DNA from: Alphaproteobacteria bacterium | Lineage (GTDB): Bacteria > Pseudomonadota > Alphaproteobacteria > Rhizobiales > GCA-2746425 | Reading direction: 5' to 3' | NCBI GenBank assembly: GCA_024743215.1 | Contig: JANSWZ010000002.1 | Location: forward strand, 558,001 to 622,000 | DNA: 64,000 nt | In this document: positions 27,077-35,437 of the stretch, one piece after another | Layout of the letters: each line of letters starts with the position of its first letter | How positions within the stretch are numbered: position 1 is the stretch's first letter | Position numbers and translations under genes: made by a program | The notes under the pieces: model-generated | What the model was told of the DNA's origin: nothing | The model's database searches: none | The model's input: only the letters and a program-made list of their open reading frames with translations

Positions 27077-27435
27077 AAATGTTGGGCCGGCGTTAAAGCC
27101 AGTCCACAGCTGCTATTCGTGAAAGTCTGATTGAGACAGTGTGCCAGTCCAAGCGCACTACAATTCTGTAGAAATCAATTATCATTAATTCCGCTTCATG
27201 GCTTATCTCTGATCGGTCATCAAATCGGTTTCATTTGTCTTATGAAATCCATTTATCTTTCTACGCTTTGGACGCGACAATCAAACGTTTTCAACTTGGT
27301 ATCTACCAGACACTTAGCCTGCACCCTTTTGTTTAAAATGAATTCGGCGGCGCCCTGAACGCAGGGAATTGCGCTCATTTTAGTGTTCCTAAAATAATAC
27401 CTTGGATTCAAGGTATTATTATGCATTATGGTTGA
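27077..27435. other. Control region upstream of the MarR - lectin - oxidase - sulfatase operon
   Basis: About 360 AT-rich bases without a gene. The right end contains a perfect 12-bp inverted repeat (27393-27420). No clear -35/-10 pair could be assigned. The low GC compared with flanking regions fits foreign or relic DNA. Confidence 0.5.
27393..27420. promoter_or_regulatory. Perfect inverted repeat upstream of marR (probable operator)
   Basis: AATAATACCTTG (27393-27404) and CAAGGTATTATT (27409-27420) are exact complements around GATT. The repeat ends 15 bases before the MarR start codon, where an autoregulatory MarR dimer would block transcription of the operon. Confidence 0.65.
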
Positions 27436-27900
27436 ATGTCCAAGGGTCCATATAAATTTCACTCAGTTCTTCATAGCGCAGACCTCATTGAAAAGAGGCT
27501 TGCAACGCTTTTGACACCGATTGGTATCAAGCCGCGTCAGGCTAGAATTCTAAATGCGTTGTCTCGCATGGGTGAAGTGTCTCAAAATGAACTTGCAGAA
27601 CAGTTTGATGTCACTTCAGGCAGCATGAGCACGATGATTGAGCGCTTAGAAAAAGTGCAGTTGATCGAACGAAGAAAAAATCCTGACGACCGACGTGTTG
27701 ACTTGATCACCTTATCCAAACGAGGCGCTTTGGTTCTTACAGAGATACGTGATGTCTGGTGCGAAATCGATGAATTGATCGAAGAAAAGCTTGGCTCTCA
27801 AAAGTTCGCCCAACTGTCAGAACTCACCAAAGAGTTAAAATTTGCAATGGGTGGAAAAATCGCAGGAATGAATATGAAACAGAATGCCAAGCAGAGATGA
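27436..27900 (+). CDS. MarR-family transcriptional regulator
   Basis: A 154-residue cytoplasmic repressor-type protein with the MarR winged helix in the centre: QARILNALSRMGEVSQNELAEQF, then SGSMSTMIERLEKVQLIERR for the recognition helix and NPDDRRVDLITLSKRG for the wing. The N- and C-terminal helices form the dimer part. No cofactor Cys cluster is seen; the inducer is unknown, though such proteins often sense phenolic or oxidised ligands. It is first in a tight rightward cluster with the lectin, multicopper oxidase, micropeptide and sulfatase, and a palindrome precedes it. There is no clear ribosome site. Confidence 0.9.
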   Translation: MSKGPYKFHSVLHSADLIEKRLATLLTPIGIKPRQARILNALSRMGEVSQNELAEQFDVTSGSMSTMIERLEKVQLIERRKNPDDRRVDLITLSKRGALVLTEIRDVWCEIDELIEEKLGSQKFAQLSELTKELKFAMGGKIAGMNMKQNAKQR

Positions 27901-27904
27901 CGCC

Positions 27905-28429
27905 ATGAAAATCACACTGTTAGTCGCAGGTCTTCTTACTTCCCTTTCACCGGTCCGTGCTTGGGCCGAAGCGCCACAAATACAAACTCCTTCACCCGTG
28001 ATCCATTTGGCTGATAATCTGGATGAAAAAGATAATCTTGGATGGTGCATCGATACACTTGGTCGCGGCTTTGCTGAAAATCTCCAAGCCCACTCATGCA
28101 AACCACAAGGCGGTGATGTACAGTTTTCGTTTGACGCTGAAACGGGCTTGATCCGCAATGTGGAGTTTTCCAAATTCTGCATGCAACACAATGCGGGCAA
28201 CAAACCGGTCTTCGGTCTCGTGCCTTGCGATGCGAAAAATAACGATCAACAATTTTCCTACACTGCAGAAACGCAGTCTATTTCACCAGCATCAAATGAC
28301 GCACTTTGCGTATCGGTGGCAAAGGAAAGTCGCACAGCTGGCCCATTTATGTCGCGCTCATTGCTGCTTGAAACATGCGCTGAGACAGATGCCAAATTCC
28401 GCACGTGGATCATCGCAAATGACCAATAG
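27905..28429 (+). CDS. Secreted ricin-type beta-trefoil lectin-like protein
   Basis: A 174-residue protein with a signal peptide (MKITLLVAGLLTSLSPVRAWA). The mature region has the ricin-B layout: GWCIDTLGRGF....LQAHSC, then QFSFD....LIRN, KFCMQH.....VFGLVPC and QQFSYT....I, with paired Cys residues and Q-x-F elements that stand for the usual QxW. Ricin-B domains bind sugars, commonly galactose-type; binding here is not shown. No enzyme domain is attached. The start ATG 27905 follows the marR stop by four bases and the end overlaps the oxidase gene by 11, so they are translated from one message. Confidence 0.65.
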   Translation: MKITLLVAGLLTSLSPVRAWAEAPQIQTPSPVIHLADNLDEKDNLGWCIDTLGRGFAENLQAHSCKPQGGDVQFSFDAETGLIRNVEFSKFCMQHNAGNKPVFGLVPCDAKNNDQQFSYTAETQSISPASNDALCVSVAKESRTAGPFMSRSLLLETCAETDAKFRTWIIANDQ

Positions 28430-29924
28430 ACTATCGCGCAGAAGCGTTCTTAAGATTGGATCTGGTGTAGGTCTATTGTCTCTGACCGCCACCTCTATTC
28501 CCGCGCTGATGTCCGTGTCTAGCGCGCGTGCGGAGCCCAATCCCGACATCCTGACTGTGAGAGAAGTTGGAGGCATGCCAACTTATAATGGTGTCTCACC
28601 TGGCCCTAGTTTTTTGATGGACCCGGGCGGAACGCTCGACGTTGAACTGGTCAATGACCTGCCTGCGTTAAATGATGACTGCACGCAAAACATGAATAAC
28701 TTCCATGGGCTAAATACAACTAATTTGCATACGCACGGCCTGCATGTGTCGCCAACCACAGATGCGTCCGGCGAAGTTGATGCAGACAATGTGTTTGTCA
28801 GCGTGGTGCCAAAGGATCAGTTTGTGCCGTGTTCGGATGTCTGCGGCGAGTCTGTAGCTGCAACCTTCAGAACCCACAAAACGAAGTACCGATTTGAAAT
28901 CGGGGAAAATCATCCATCGGGCACGTTCTGGTATCATGCGCATAAACACGGCTCCGCAGCGCGGCAGGTCGGCGCTGGTCTTGCCGGTCCGTTGATCGTG
29001 CGTGACAAGCTCGGTGTGATGCCAGATTATATCGCACAAGCCCCTGAAAAAACGCTAATGATCATGAACCGTGGGCTTGTCTTGGCGGAACCCGGCGGCG
29101 GCGGACAAACGGCGCCAACCCTCACCATGCGACCTGGCGAAGTGCAACGCTGGCGCATTATCAACGCACAAGCGGCCGGCAATGCATTTGCCTATATCGC
29201 AACAAACATCACAGACCTTGAGGTGTATCAAATCGCCTTTGATGGCATCACACTCGAAAAACGTATTTCTGTTGAATTGTCTGATAATCGTGAGCCCTGG
29301 TTAAATCCGGCAGCCTTAGCGCCAGGCAACAGGATGGATCTCATTGTCCGTGTGCCGCGCGATGCGCGCGAAAAAATCATACCTCTTGGCATCACAACTG
29401 GTTTAACAGATTTGCTGTCATTCGGCAGCAATACAAATAATGCTTCGCTCTATATTCGCATTTCAGGTGATCCTGTTGATGCGGTCTGGTCTGGCGATGA
29501 TGCGTTACCTGGCCCCGGCCCGGCGCTACCTGGCTTTGATGATGCTGAACTGCCAAAGCGGGTGATTGATTTCACCCCACGTTTTTCAATCGATGGCGAT
29601 AAATATGATGCGTCTATCTCACAAAAAATGGCGCTTGGCACTTCTGAAGAATGGACAATCACTAATTCAACAGGCGGCGTTCACGCATTCCACATTCATG
29701 TGAACCCTTTTTTTATCACGCACATTAATGGGGTTGAGTTGCCAGAGGGCAGCCCGCTAAGGCGCTGGCAGGACACAATTGGTCTGCCTTATCAGCAAAA
29801 TGGGCGACCAGGTTCCATCACTTACAAAACACGCTTTGAAACCTTCAAAGGCAAGTTCGTGATTCACTGCCACGTGCTGCGACACGAAGATCTGGGCATG
29901 ATGCAAACAGTTGAAGTTGCGTAA
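28419..29924 (+). CDS. Tat-exported multicopper oxidase
   Basis: A 501-residue oxidase with an N-terminal twin-arginine signal (RLSRRSVLK, then a hydrophobic run to ARAEP). All copper sites are present: HTHGLHV and WYHAHKHG of the trinuclear centre in the N-terminal half, HAFHIHVNPF in the last domain, and HCHVLRHEDLGMM with the type 1 Cys, His and axial Met. It couples one-electron oxidation of a substrate (phenol, metal ion, bilirubin-like or other) to O2 reduction in the periplasm. The start at ATG 28419 is chosen because it begins directly with the Tat motif; the long frame upstream of it is only the lectin gene in another frame. A substrate cannot be named. No Met-rich copper-resistance segment is seen. 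Confidence 0.92.
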   Translation: MTNRLSRRSVLKIGSGVGLLSLTATSIPALMSVSSARAEPNPDILTVREVGGMPTYNGVSPGPSFLMDPGGTLDVELVNDLPALNDDCTQNMNNFHGLNTTNLHTHGLHVSPTTDASGEVDADNVFVSVVPKDQFVPCSDVCGESVAATFRTHKTKYRFEIGENHPSGTFWYHAHKHGSAARQVGAGLAGPLIVRDKLGVMPDYIAQAPEKTLMIMNRGLVLAEPGGGGQTAPTLTMRPGEVQRWRIINAQAAGNAFAYIATNITDLEVYQIAFDGITLEKRISVELSDNREPWLNPAALAPGNRMDLIVRVPRDAREKIIPLGITTGLTDLLSFGSNTNNASLYIRISGDPVDAVWSGDDALPGPGPALPGFDDAELPKRVIDFTPRFSIDGDKYDASISQKMALGTSEEWTITNSTGGVHAFHIHVNPFFITHINGVELPEGSPLRRWQDTIGLPYQQNGRPGSITYKTRFETFKGKFVIHCHVLRHEDLGMMQTVEVA

Positions 29925-29926
29925 AA

Positions 29927-30037
29927 ATGCTGTCCGCTCAGCTTATGAAATTTGCGCGCCAAAATTGGCTGCTTCTAGCCAGTGTGTCCGTCGCTCTAGC
30001 GGTGGCAATCTGGTTTGCAGCACAGCCCATAAGGTGA
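29927..30037 (+). CDS. 36-residue single-helix membrane peptide
   Basis: A short frame fits exactly between oxidase and sulfatase: ATG two bases after the oxidase stop, TGA 11 bases before the sulfatase start. It begins MLSAQLMKFARQ, has a hydrophobic helix of about 18 residues (WLLLASVSVALAVAIWF) and ends AAQPIR. The basic N-side and single helix resemble a small membrane-anchored partner or a signal-anchor; no family is recognised. Its stop region AAGGTGAAAGG provides the ribosome site of the sulfatase. Translation would depend on coupling to the oxidase gene. Confidence 0.5.
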   Translation: MLSAQLMKFARQNWLLLASVSVALAVAIWFAAQPIR

Positions 30038-30048
30038 AAGGCCGAGTT

Positions 30049-31341
30049 ATGAAATTGAAACTTGTAACAACGGCAGGCGCATTCCTGCTCGGTTCAGTTG
30101 CTGCCATGGCGCAGCCCAACGTACTTCTCATCATTGCAGATGACATGGGATTGGATGCCTCAAAGTGCTATGATGTCGGCAACCAACAAGCACCAATGCC
30201 CAATATTGAGGCCATGTGCGCTCAGGGTTTGGTATTTATGAGTGCCTACGCGATGCCAACATGCTCGCCAACGCGCGCAACAATCATGAGCGGTCAATAC
30301 GGCTTTAGAACTGGCGTTGGCGCACCGATCGCATCAGATGGCAGTGATGACCTTGACCCTGATACGCCAACGCTTTTCGACGCACTGACGGGCGAAGGCT
30401 ACGCGTCAAATGTATTAGGTAAGTGGCATATTTCAGGCCGCGACCTTGGCTTTGAAATGCCAACCGAAATGGGAGTATCGAACTATTTTGGCCTCTACAA
30501 TGGCGGTATTCAAGATTACTTTAACTGGCCAGCAATCGAAAATGGCCAAGAGGTTATGGTTGAGGGCTATTCAACAACTGTGCTAACCGACAAAGCCATT
30601 GATTGGATCAATGGCCAAGATCAGCCTTGGTTCTTGTGGCTTGCCTATAACGCACCGCATTCACCATTCCATTTGCCGCCTAACAATTTGCACAGTTCGG
30701 ATGATCTCCCTGCAGACGAAGAGTCTGTAAACGCCAATCCGCTGCCATATTACAACGCAATGCTGGAAGCACTGGACACCGAAATTGGTCGCCTACTTGC
30801 TTCTATGAGCGACGACGAACGCGCAAATACGTATATTATGTTCATCGGCGATAACGGTACACCTAACCAGGTGATCGGCGATCTTTACGGCACGCACCAA
30901 GCCAAGGGAACGTTGTATAACAGCGCGACCAATGTGCCGTTCGTTATTACAGGCCCCGGCGTTTTACAGGGCCGCACAGATGCGTTTGTAAACACGACGG
31001 ATTTTTATTCCACCATCACTGCAATTGCAGGCGCATCTGCCAGTTCACCTGACTCAATCGACTTCTCACCGGTGTTAAGCGGCGGCGAAGGCGCGCGTAC
31101 TTTCATCAATGTTGATCATTTTACAAATCGCGAGACGCGCGGCGGTGGCCAATATGGTTGGGCTTGGCGAGAGACGGATTACAAGCTCATTGCTCCCAAA
31201 GGTGAAGAGCTTCAGCTCTATTCGTTGATTGATGATCCATTGGAGCAAAACAATCTTCTTGCGAATGGCGGCACACCAGAAGCCATCGCCATGGCAAACG
31301 AGATGAAAGCAAAGCGCGATGCTCTCGTGGCATCAAAATGA
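30049..31341 (+). CDS. Secreted FGE-dependent sulfatase
   Basis: A 430-residue arylsulfatase-family enzyme with a signal peptide (MKLKLVTTAGAFLLGSVAAMA, cut near residue 21). The active-site core C72-S-P-T-R76 is the formylglycine motif CxPxR; Cys72 must be converted to formylglycine by a separate enzyme that is not in the window. The metal site has IIADDMG at 28-34 and GDNGTPNQ; GKWHISG and NAPHSPFH give the Lys/His residues that bind the sulfate. It hydrolyses a sulfate ester in the periplasm or outside. The substrate, for example a sulfated glycan or aromatic, is not known. AAGG upstream and the signal peptide decide the start; a longer upstream frame covers the micropeptide. Confidence 0.91.
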   Translation: MKLKLVTTAGAFLLGSVAAMAQPNVLLIIADDMGLDASKCYDVGNQQAPMPNIEAMCAQGLVFMSAYAMPTCSPTRATIMSGQYGFRTGVGAPIASDGSDDLDPDTPTLFDALTGEGYASNVLGKWHISGRDLGFEMPTEMGVSNYFGLYNGGIQDYFNWPAIENGQEVMVEGYSTTVLTDKAIDWINGQDQPWFLWLAYNAPHSPFHLPPNNLHSSDDLPADEESVNANPLPYYNAMLEALDTEIGRLLASMSDDERANTYIMFIGDNGTPNQVIGDLYGTHQAKGTLYNSATNVPFVITGPGVLQGRTDAFVNTTDFYSTITAIAGASASSPDSIDFSPVLSGGEGARTFINVDHFTNRETRGGGQYGWAWRETDYKLIAPKGEELQLYSLIDDPLEQNNLLANGGTPEAIAMANEMKAKRDALVASK

Positions 31342-31688
31342 TAATTGCCAGATGAAAAATTTGCGCGCGGCAAGGCCATTTTCGGCAGCGCGCCAATAAA
31401 AGTGCGACGGCTGATATCCCCAATTGATCGGATCTATCGCGAAGTTATGAGCGCCCGCAGAACATAATTTTATTGCAACTTATGGTTGCCTTTCAGGCAA
31501 AACAATAGTTTGATGCGGCACTGCAGCGAAAGGTAAGCGTCCGGTCTGCCCGCTCTGACGCTTCGCGCCCATGAGAGAGAAGAGCATTTCCTCGCGGCCT
31601 TTATCGAACTAGCTGCGATGAATAAAAAAACTGCCCTGGTAGAACCAGAGCGGTTTTGAGGTCAATCCCAGAAAGAGGAGCAATAGCT
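31342..31688. other. Intergenic region between sulfatase and TPR-sulfotransferase genes
   Basis: About 350 bases without a gene. A weak hairpin (CTGGT at 31636-31640, ACCAG at 31644-31648) lies just before GGTTTTG and before the next ribosome site. No clear promoter was identified. Confidence 0.4.
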
Positions 31689-33485
31689 ATGACCGACCGG
31701 GCAAAAAGACGAAGACAAGCCAAAGCGCTTAGAAGCATTCACTCGTCATCAGAAAGAACTTCAATTAAGCAGCGAGCGGATATGCTTTTGGCGTCTTCAA
31801 GTAGGGCAATGCAGGCCGGTAACTTGCAACTTGCTACTTCAGGTTTTCAGGAGGTAATTCAGTTGCAGCCTAAGAACGTACAGGCAATATTTAACCTTGG
31901 TGTTATCCTCACACATCAGGATCAGCATGCGCAGGCTTTGGATCGTTTCATTCAAGCTGTCAAATTCGCTCCAAAAGATTCAAACATAATAGCGAACGCA
32001 GGGTATTCAGCATTTAGACTGGGTAAGTTTGATGATGCTAGAAAATATCTTAAGAAAGCACTTCGCGCTAATAAAAGGAACGTATTAGCTCTATCTGCAA
32101 TGGGAAAAGTGCTCAGAGCAGTGCAAGATTTTGGAACTGCGCAAGCTTATCTTGAAAAAGCTCTTGTCGTAGATCCAAAATTTGTTCCAGCTTATATTGA
32201 TCTTGCAGAGGTATGTAGTGAAATAGGCGATCTGAACAGAGTACGGAAGGTACTGGAAAAAGCACTGTCATACTTCCCAAAAAACGTATTGGTCTTGAAT
32301 AAAGCAGCGGTTCTCTATCGAGCCATGGGAATTTTGGAGAAGAGTGAAAAGTGTCTGCGGGAATTGATACGGCTGGAGCCCGATAGCCCTTCTGCATATT
32401 CACTCCTGATGGATGTTACCAAGATTGCAAGTGATAGTGACCCGGTATTCGTTTCCGCTTTGAAATTGTTTGATGCTCTGCCCGATAAGATGGCTGATAA
32501 ACAGTCTGAAAATTTTTCTAGAGGACACGTGATTGTTAATCCCAAAGCACAATTGGCTATTGAAATTGGTTCAGTATATGAGCGCCAACAGCAATATAAG
32601 AAAGCATTCTCCTATTTTGTGATTGCCAATCGACTAAGACAGCAGAACTTGATTTATGACGAAGAGCTGAACATGCGTGTATTCAGCAACCAGGAGGATT
32701 TTTTTCAACCTTCAACAATCAATCGGCTCGCAGATAAGGGTTACAACAGTCCCAGACCAATATTCATAGTGGCTATGCCTCGGTCAGGAACTACCCTTTT
32801 AGAGCAGGCATTGCACTCCCATCCACAAATATATGGAGCCGGAGAGTTAGATTTCTTACCTGCGATTATCGAGAAGCACATAGGGCCTATTGAGGATCTC
32901 AAACCAGAAGCGTCAGAAGGTTTTTTCTCAACCGGAACAATGCAAAGTATTGGCGAGGAATATGTGCAAAGATTGCGCGACGTCACCGAAGATAGCCAAT
33001 ATATTACAGACAAGCTTCCTCATAATTTTTTGCTTGTAGGCTTCATCAGGCTGGCTTTGCCAAATGCGAAAATCGTTCACATGGAGCGAAATGCGATAGA
33101 TACTTGTCTATCAAACTACAAACATCTCTTTGGAAATAATGGGCATCCCTATGCACAAGACCTCGTAAGTTTGGGCCGATATTACAACCGCTACAGAGAG
33201 TTAATGGAGCATTGGAATAAGGTTTTTCCAGAGGAATTTTATACATGCAGTTACGAGAACCTGGTTGATTATTTTGAAAGAGAGATCAGGAAAATTTTAG
33301 ATTACTGTGGAATAGATTGGGATGATCGTTGTTTAGATCTTCGCACTGCTGACAGAATCGTGCGTACATCAAGTGCAACTCAAGTTCGCCAAGGAATTCA
33401 CAAGCGGTCCATCGAAAGTTGGAAAAAGTACGAACGTCAACTGCAGCCGTTAATAAGCATACTAGGCAACAATCCTAACACCTAG
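31689..33485 (+). CDS. TPR-repeat sulfotransferase
   Basis: A 598-residue protein. Residues about 20-260 are TPR-type helix pairs (AIFNLGVILTHQDQHAQALDRF and similar, about seven repeats). Residues about 355-590 form a sulfotransferase domain with the PAPS 5'-phosphosulfate motif PRSGTTLLEQALHSHP (363-378) and later the LPNAKIVHMERNAIDTCLSNY element for the 3'-phosphate. It would transfer sulfate from PAPS to an unknown acceptor. No signal peptide is visible. The start ATG 31689 follows GAGGAG. Codon choice is AT-rich (many AAA, GAA, ATA codons), unlike the GC-rich neighbours to the right, which suggests horizontal origin. The TPR-sulfotransferase combination is common in marine alphaproteobacteria. 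Confidence 0.88.
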   Translation: MTDRAKRRRQAKALRSIHSSSERTSIKQRADMLLASSSRAMQAGNLQLATSGFQEVIQLQPKNVQAIFNLGVILTHQDQHAQALDRFIQAVKFAPKDSNIIANAGYSAFRLGKFDDARKYLKKALRANKRNVLALSAMGKVLRAVQDFGTAQAYLEKALVVDPKFVPAYIDLAEVCSEIGDLNRVRKVLEKALSYFPKNVLVLNKAAVLYRAMGILEKSEKCLRELIRLEPDSPSAYSLLMDVTKIASDSDPVFVSALKLFDALPDKMADKQSENFSRGHVIVNPKAQLAIEIGSVYERQQQYKKAFSYFVIANRLRQQNLIYDEELNMRVFSNQEDFFQPSTINRLADKGYNSPRPIFIVAMPRSGTTLLEQALHSHPQIYGAGELDFLPAIIEKHIGPIEDLKPEASEGFFSTGTMQSIGEEYVQRLRDVTEDSQYITDKLPHNFLLVGFIRLALPNAKIVHMERNAIDTCLSNYKHLFGNNGHPYAQDLVSLGRYYNRYRELMEHWNKVFPEEFYTCSYENLVDYFEREIRKILDYCGIDWDDRCLDLRTADRIVRTSSATQVRQGIHKRSIESWKKYERQLQPLISILGNNPNT

Positions 33486-33530
33486 GTACAAACTTTTACC
33501 TATGTCTCCGGGTCGGACACATAAAAAAAT

Positions 33531-33606
33531 TGGTGCCGCTTATAGGATTCGAACCTACGACCCCATCATTACGAATGATGTGCTCTACCAACTGAGCTAA
33601 AGCGGC
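33531..33606 (-). tRNA. tRNA-Thr(CGT)
   Basis: A 76-base cloverleaf on the minus strand including the encoded CCA. The acceptor stem is GCCGCTT/AAGCGGC, the D-loop starts GCTCAGTTGGTAGAGC, the anticodon loop TTCGTAA carries CGT (reading ACG threonine codons), and the T-loop is TTCGAAT. A T-run (33523-33529) follows the 3' end and can act as terminator. The 3' end faces the lectin-oxidase-sulfatase region. Confidence 0.96.
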
Positions 33607-33617
33607 ACTGGCCGGGG

Positions 33618-33646
33618 AAATAGCGCATTGGGGTTCGATCCGTCAA
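33618..33646 (-). promoter_or_regulatory. Promoter of tRNA-Thr
   Basis: On the minus strand TTGACG (33646-33641) and CTATTT (33623-33618) are 17 bases apart, ending about 12 bases before the mature tRNA 5' end. The spacing fits a stable-RNA promoter. Confidence 0.55.
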
Positions 33647-33732
33647 ACTCTTGCTTTTAAGTTGGTATGCTGTGATTCTTATCTCAGGCGATTCAGACCT
33701 GTGGATGCAATTGTGGTGAGGTGAGTGATAGA

Positions 33733-35007
33733 ATGAGCGTTTTTCGGCGTATGAAACTGATTTCTGCCACCGGCATTTCACTGCTTGTGACTGGCTTGAT
33801 GGCGGGCGTGGCCCATGGGCAAAGCTGCCAACCCAGCGGCAGTTTTGAAAGTTTCAAGGCAGGCATTGCGCAGGAAGCTGCGGCGGCAGGTGTCGATGCG
33901 TCGATCATTCGCCGCATTGTGCCATCGCTCAGCTATTCCAACAGTGTGATTGCAGCTGATCGCAAGCAAGGTGTGTTTGCGCAAAGCTTTCTGCAATTTT
34001 CCGACCGCATGGTGGCACCTTATCGTATCAGTGGCGGGCGTGATCGGTTGAAGCGTCATGCGAGAATTTTTCAGGATATTGAGGCGGAGTATGGGGTACC
34101 GGGTGCGGTGATTTCCGCATTCTGGGCACTGGAGACGGATTTTGGCGCTGTGTTGGGCAATTTCAACACGCTGAATGCACTGGCCACCCTGTCCTATGAT
34201 TGTCGCAGACCGGAGCTGTTTCGCCCGCAATTGATTGCGGCGCTGAAATTGCTGGACCGGGGCGATTTGTCGGCGGCGCAAATGCAGGGCGCGTGGGCTG
34301 GCGAGTTGGGGCAATTGCAGATTCTACCATCCGATTATCTGGACAATGGCGTGGATTATGATCGCGACGGCCGGGTTGATTTGCTGAAAAACACGGGCGA
34401 CGTACTGGCCACCGGTGCCAAATTTCTCAATCATCTGGGCTGGCGACGGGGGGAACCGTGGCTGCAGGAGGTTTCCGTTCCAGCCAATCTGGCGTGGGAT
34501 CAGGCCGGGATTTACAACAAGCGACCCACGACCGACTGGGCGGCCATGGGGGTTAAGGCCCGCAACGGCCCGGCGCTGGACAGCAATAATTTGCCGTCAT
34601 CCTTGATCCTGCCGATGGGACGCAAGGGCCCGGCCTTTCTGGCCTATCCGAATTTCAGCATCTTTCTGGAATGGAACAAGTCGCTGGTTTACACCACCAG
34701 CGCTGGCTATCTGGCAACGCGCATCAATGGCGCGCCAACGCTGAACCGCGGCAAACCGGAAGATATTCTCCCGATTGATCAGGCCAAGCATTTGCAAACC
34801 CTTTTGCAGGACCGTGGCTATGATGTGGGCAAGATTGACGGCATTATCGGCTCCGGCACACGTGCGGCTGTGCGAGACGTGCAAATGAAGCTTGGCGAAC
34901 CTGCTGATGCATGGCCCACACGTGCCCTGCTGAGTGAATTGCAACGCAACAGGGGCAGCGCTTTAACGCCACCGCCACCGCCGCCATTGCCAAGAGCGCG
35001 GCCTTGA
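33733..35007 (+). CDS. Lytic murein transglycosylase, MltB family, with peptidoglycan-binding domain
   Basis: A 424-residue exported enzyme that cleaves glycan strands of peptidoglycan to 1,6-anhydromuropeptides. It has a signal sequence (residues about 5-32, cut after AHGQ), the SLT-2 catalytic domain (about 40-330) with the catalytic Glu in SAFWALETDFGAVLGNFNTLNALATL, and a C-terminal PG-binding-1 domain (about 340-400, LQTLLQDRGYDVGKIDGIIGSGTRAAVRDVQ). It ends in a Pro-rich tail (TPPPPPPLP). The ATG at 33733 is used; GTG 33721 and ATG 33751 are also possible. It stands alone and converges on apaG. Confidence 0.92.
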   Translation: MSVFRRMKLISATGISLLVTGLMAGVAHGQSCQPSGSFESFKAGIAQEAAAAGVDASIIRRIVPSLSYSNSVIAADRKQGVFAQSFLQFSDRMVAPYRISGGRDRLKRHARIFQDIEAEYGVPGAVISAFWALETDFGAVLGNFNTLNALATLSYDCRRPELFRPQLIAALKLLDRGDLSAAQMQGAWAGELGQLQILPSDYLDNGVDYDRDGRVDLLKNTGDVLATGAKFLNHLGWRRGEPWLQEVSVPANLAWDQAGIYNKRPTTDWAAMGVKARNGPALDSNNLPSSLILPMGRKGPAFLAYPNFSIFLEWNKSLVYTTSAGYLATRINGAPTLNRGKPEDILPIDQAKHLQTLLQDRGYDVGKIDGIIGSGTRAAVRDVQMKLGEPADAWPTRALLSELQRNRGSALTPPPPPPLPRARP

Positions 35008-35035
35008 TTGACTCGGTCTTGCTTGCCGCTAGGCG

Positions 35036-35437
35036 CTAATTCAGCACACGCCTTGTGTAGGGACTGTCCAGAGAAAAGGCTGGAATATCGGCCAGGAACT
35101 CGTCTCCGCCAGGCGTGCGCATGGTATAGGCGCCAACCATAAGGCCGTCGGGCGTCACCAACGGACAGCCGCTCATATAAGAATAGCTGTCGCCGGGGTT
35201 CAGAACCGGCTGCTCCCCCAACACGCCATTGCCATCGATGAACTGCTGTAAACCATTGCCGTCGGTAATGGTCCAGTGCCGGGCTTCAAGCTGAACGGTT
35301 TCAAGGCCGTTATTGACGATTTCAATGGCGTAGGACCACATATAACGCCCCTCCAGCGGATCGGACTGATCCTCCAGAAATCGCGGCGCAACCGACACTT
35401 CAACGCCGTTGGTCACTGATTGATAGGGATGGGTCAT
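35036..35437 (-). CDS. apaG: ApaG-like protein
   Basis: A 133-residue single-domain protein of the ApaG/DUF525 family with an Ig-like beta fold: YSYAIEIVN-type strand (here MWSYAIEIVNNG), QLEARHWTITDGNG, VLNPGDSYSYMSGCPL and GLMVGAYTM. ApaG is linked to Co2+/Mg2+ efflux and to Ap4A levels, with no defined reaction; plant and bacterial members bind phosphate-rich ligands. The ATG at 35437 gives the family length. An upstream frame of about 20 residues lacks similarity. It has its own transcription unit. Confidence 0.9.
   Translation of the reverse strand: MTHPYQSVTNGVEVSVAPRFLEDQSDPLEGRYMWSYAIEIVNNGLETVQLEARHWTITDGNGLQQFIDGNGVLGEQPVLNPGDSYSYMSGCPLVTPDGLMVGAYTMRTPGGDEFLADIPAFSLDSPYTRRVLN

Noticed and set aside
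33483-33502. Inverted repeat TAGGTA / TACCTA after the sulfotransferase gene
   Set aside because: Short stem without a following T-run on the plus strand; the T-run nearby serves the tRNA on the other strand.
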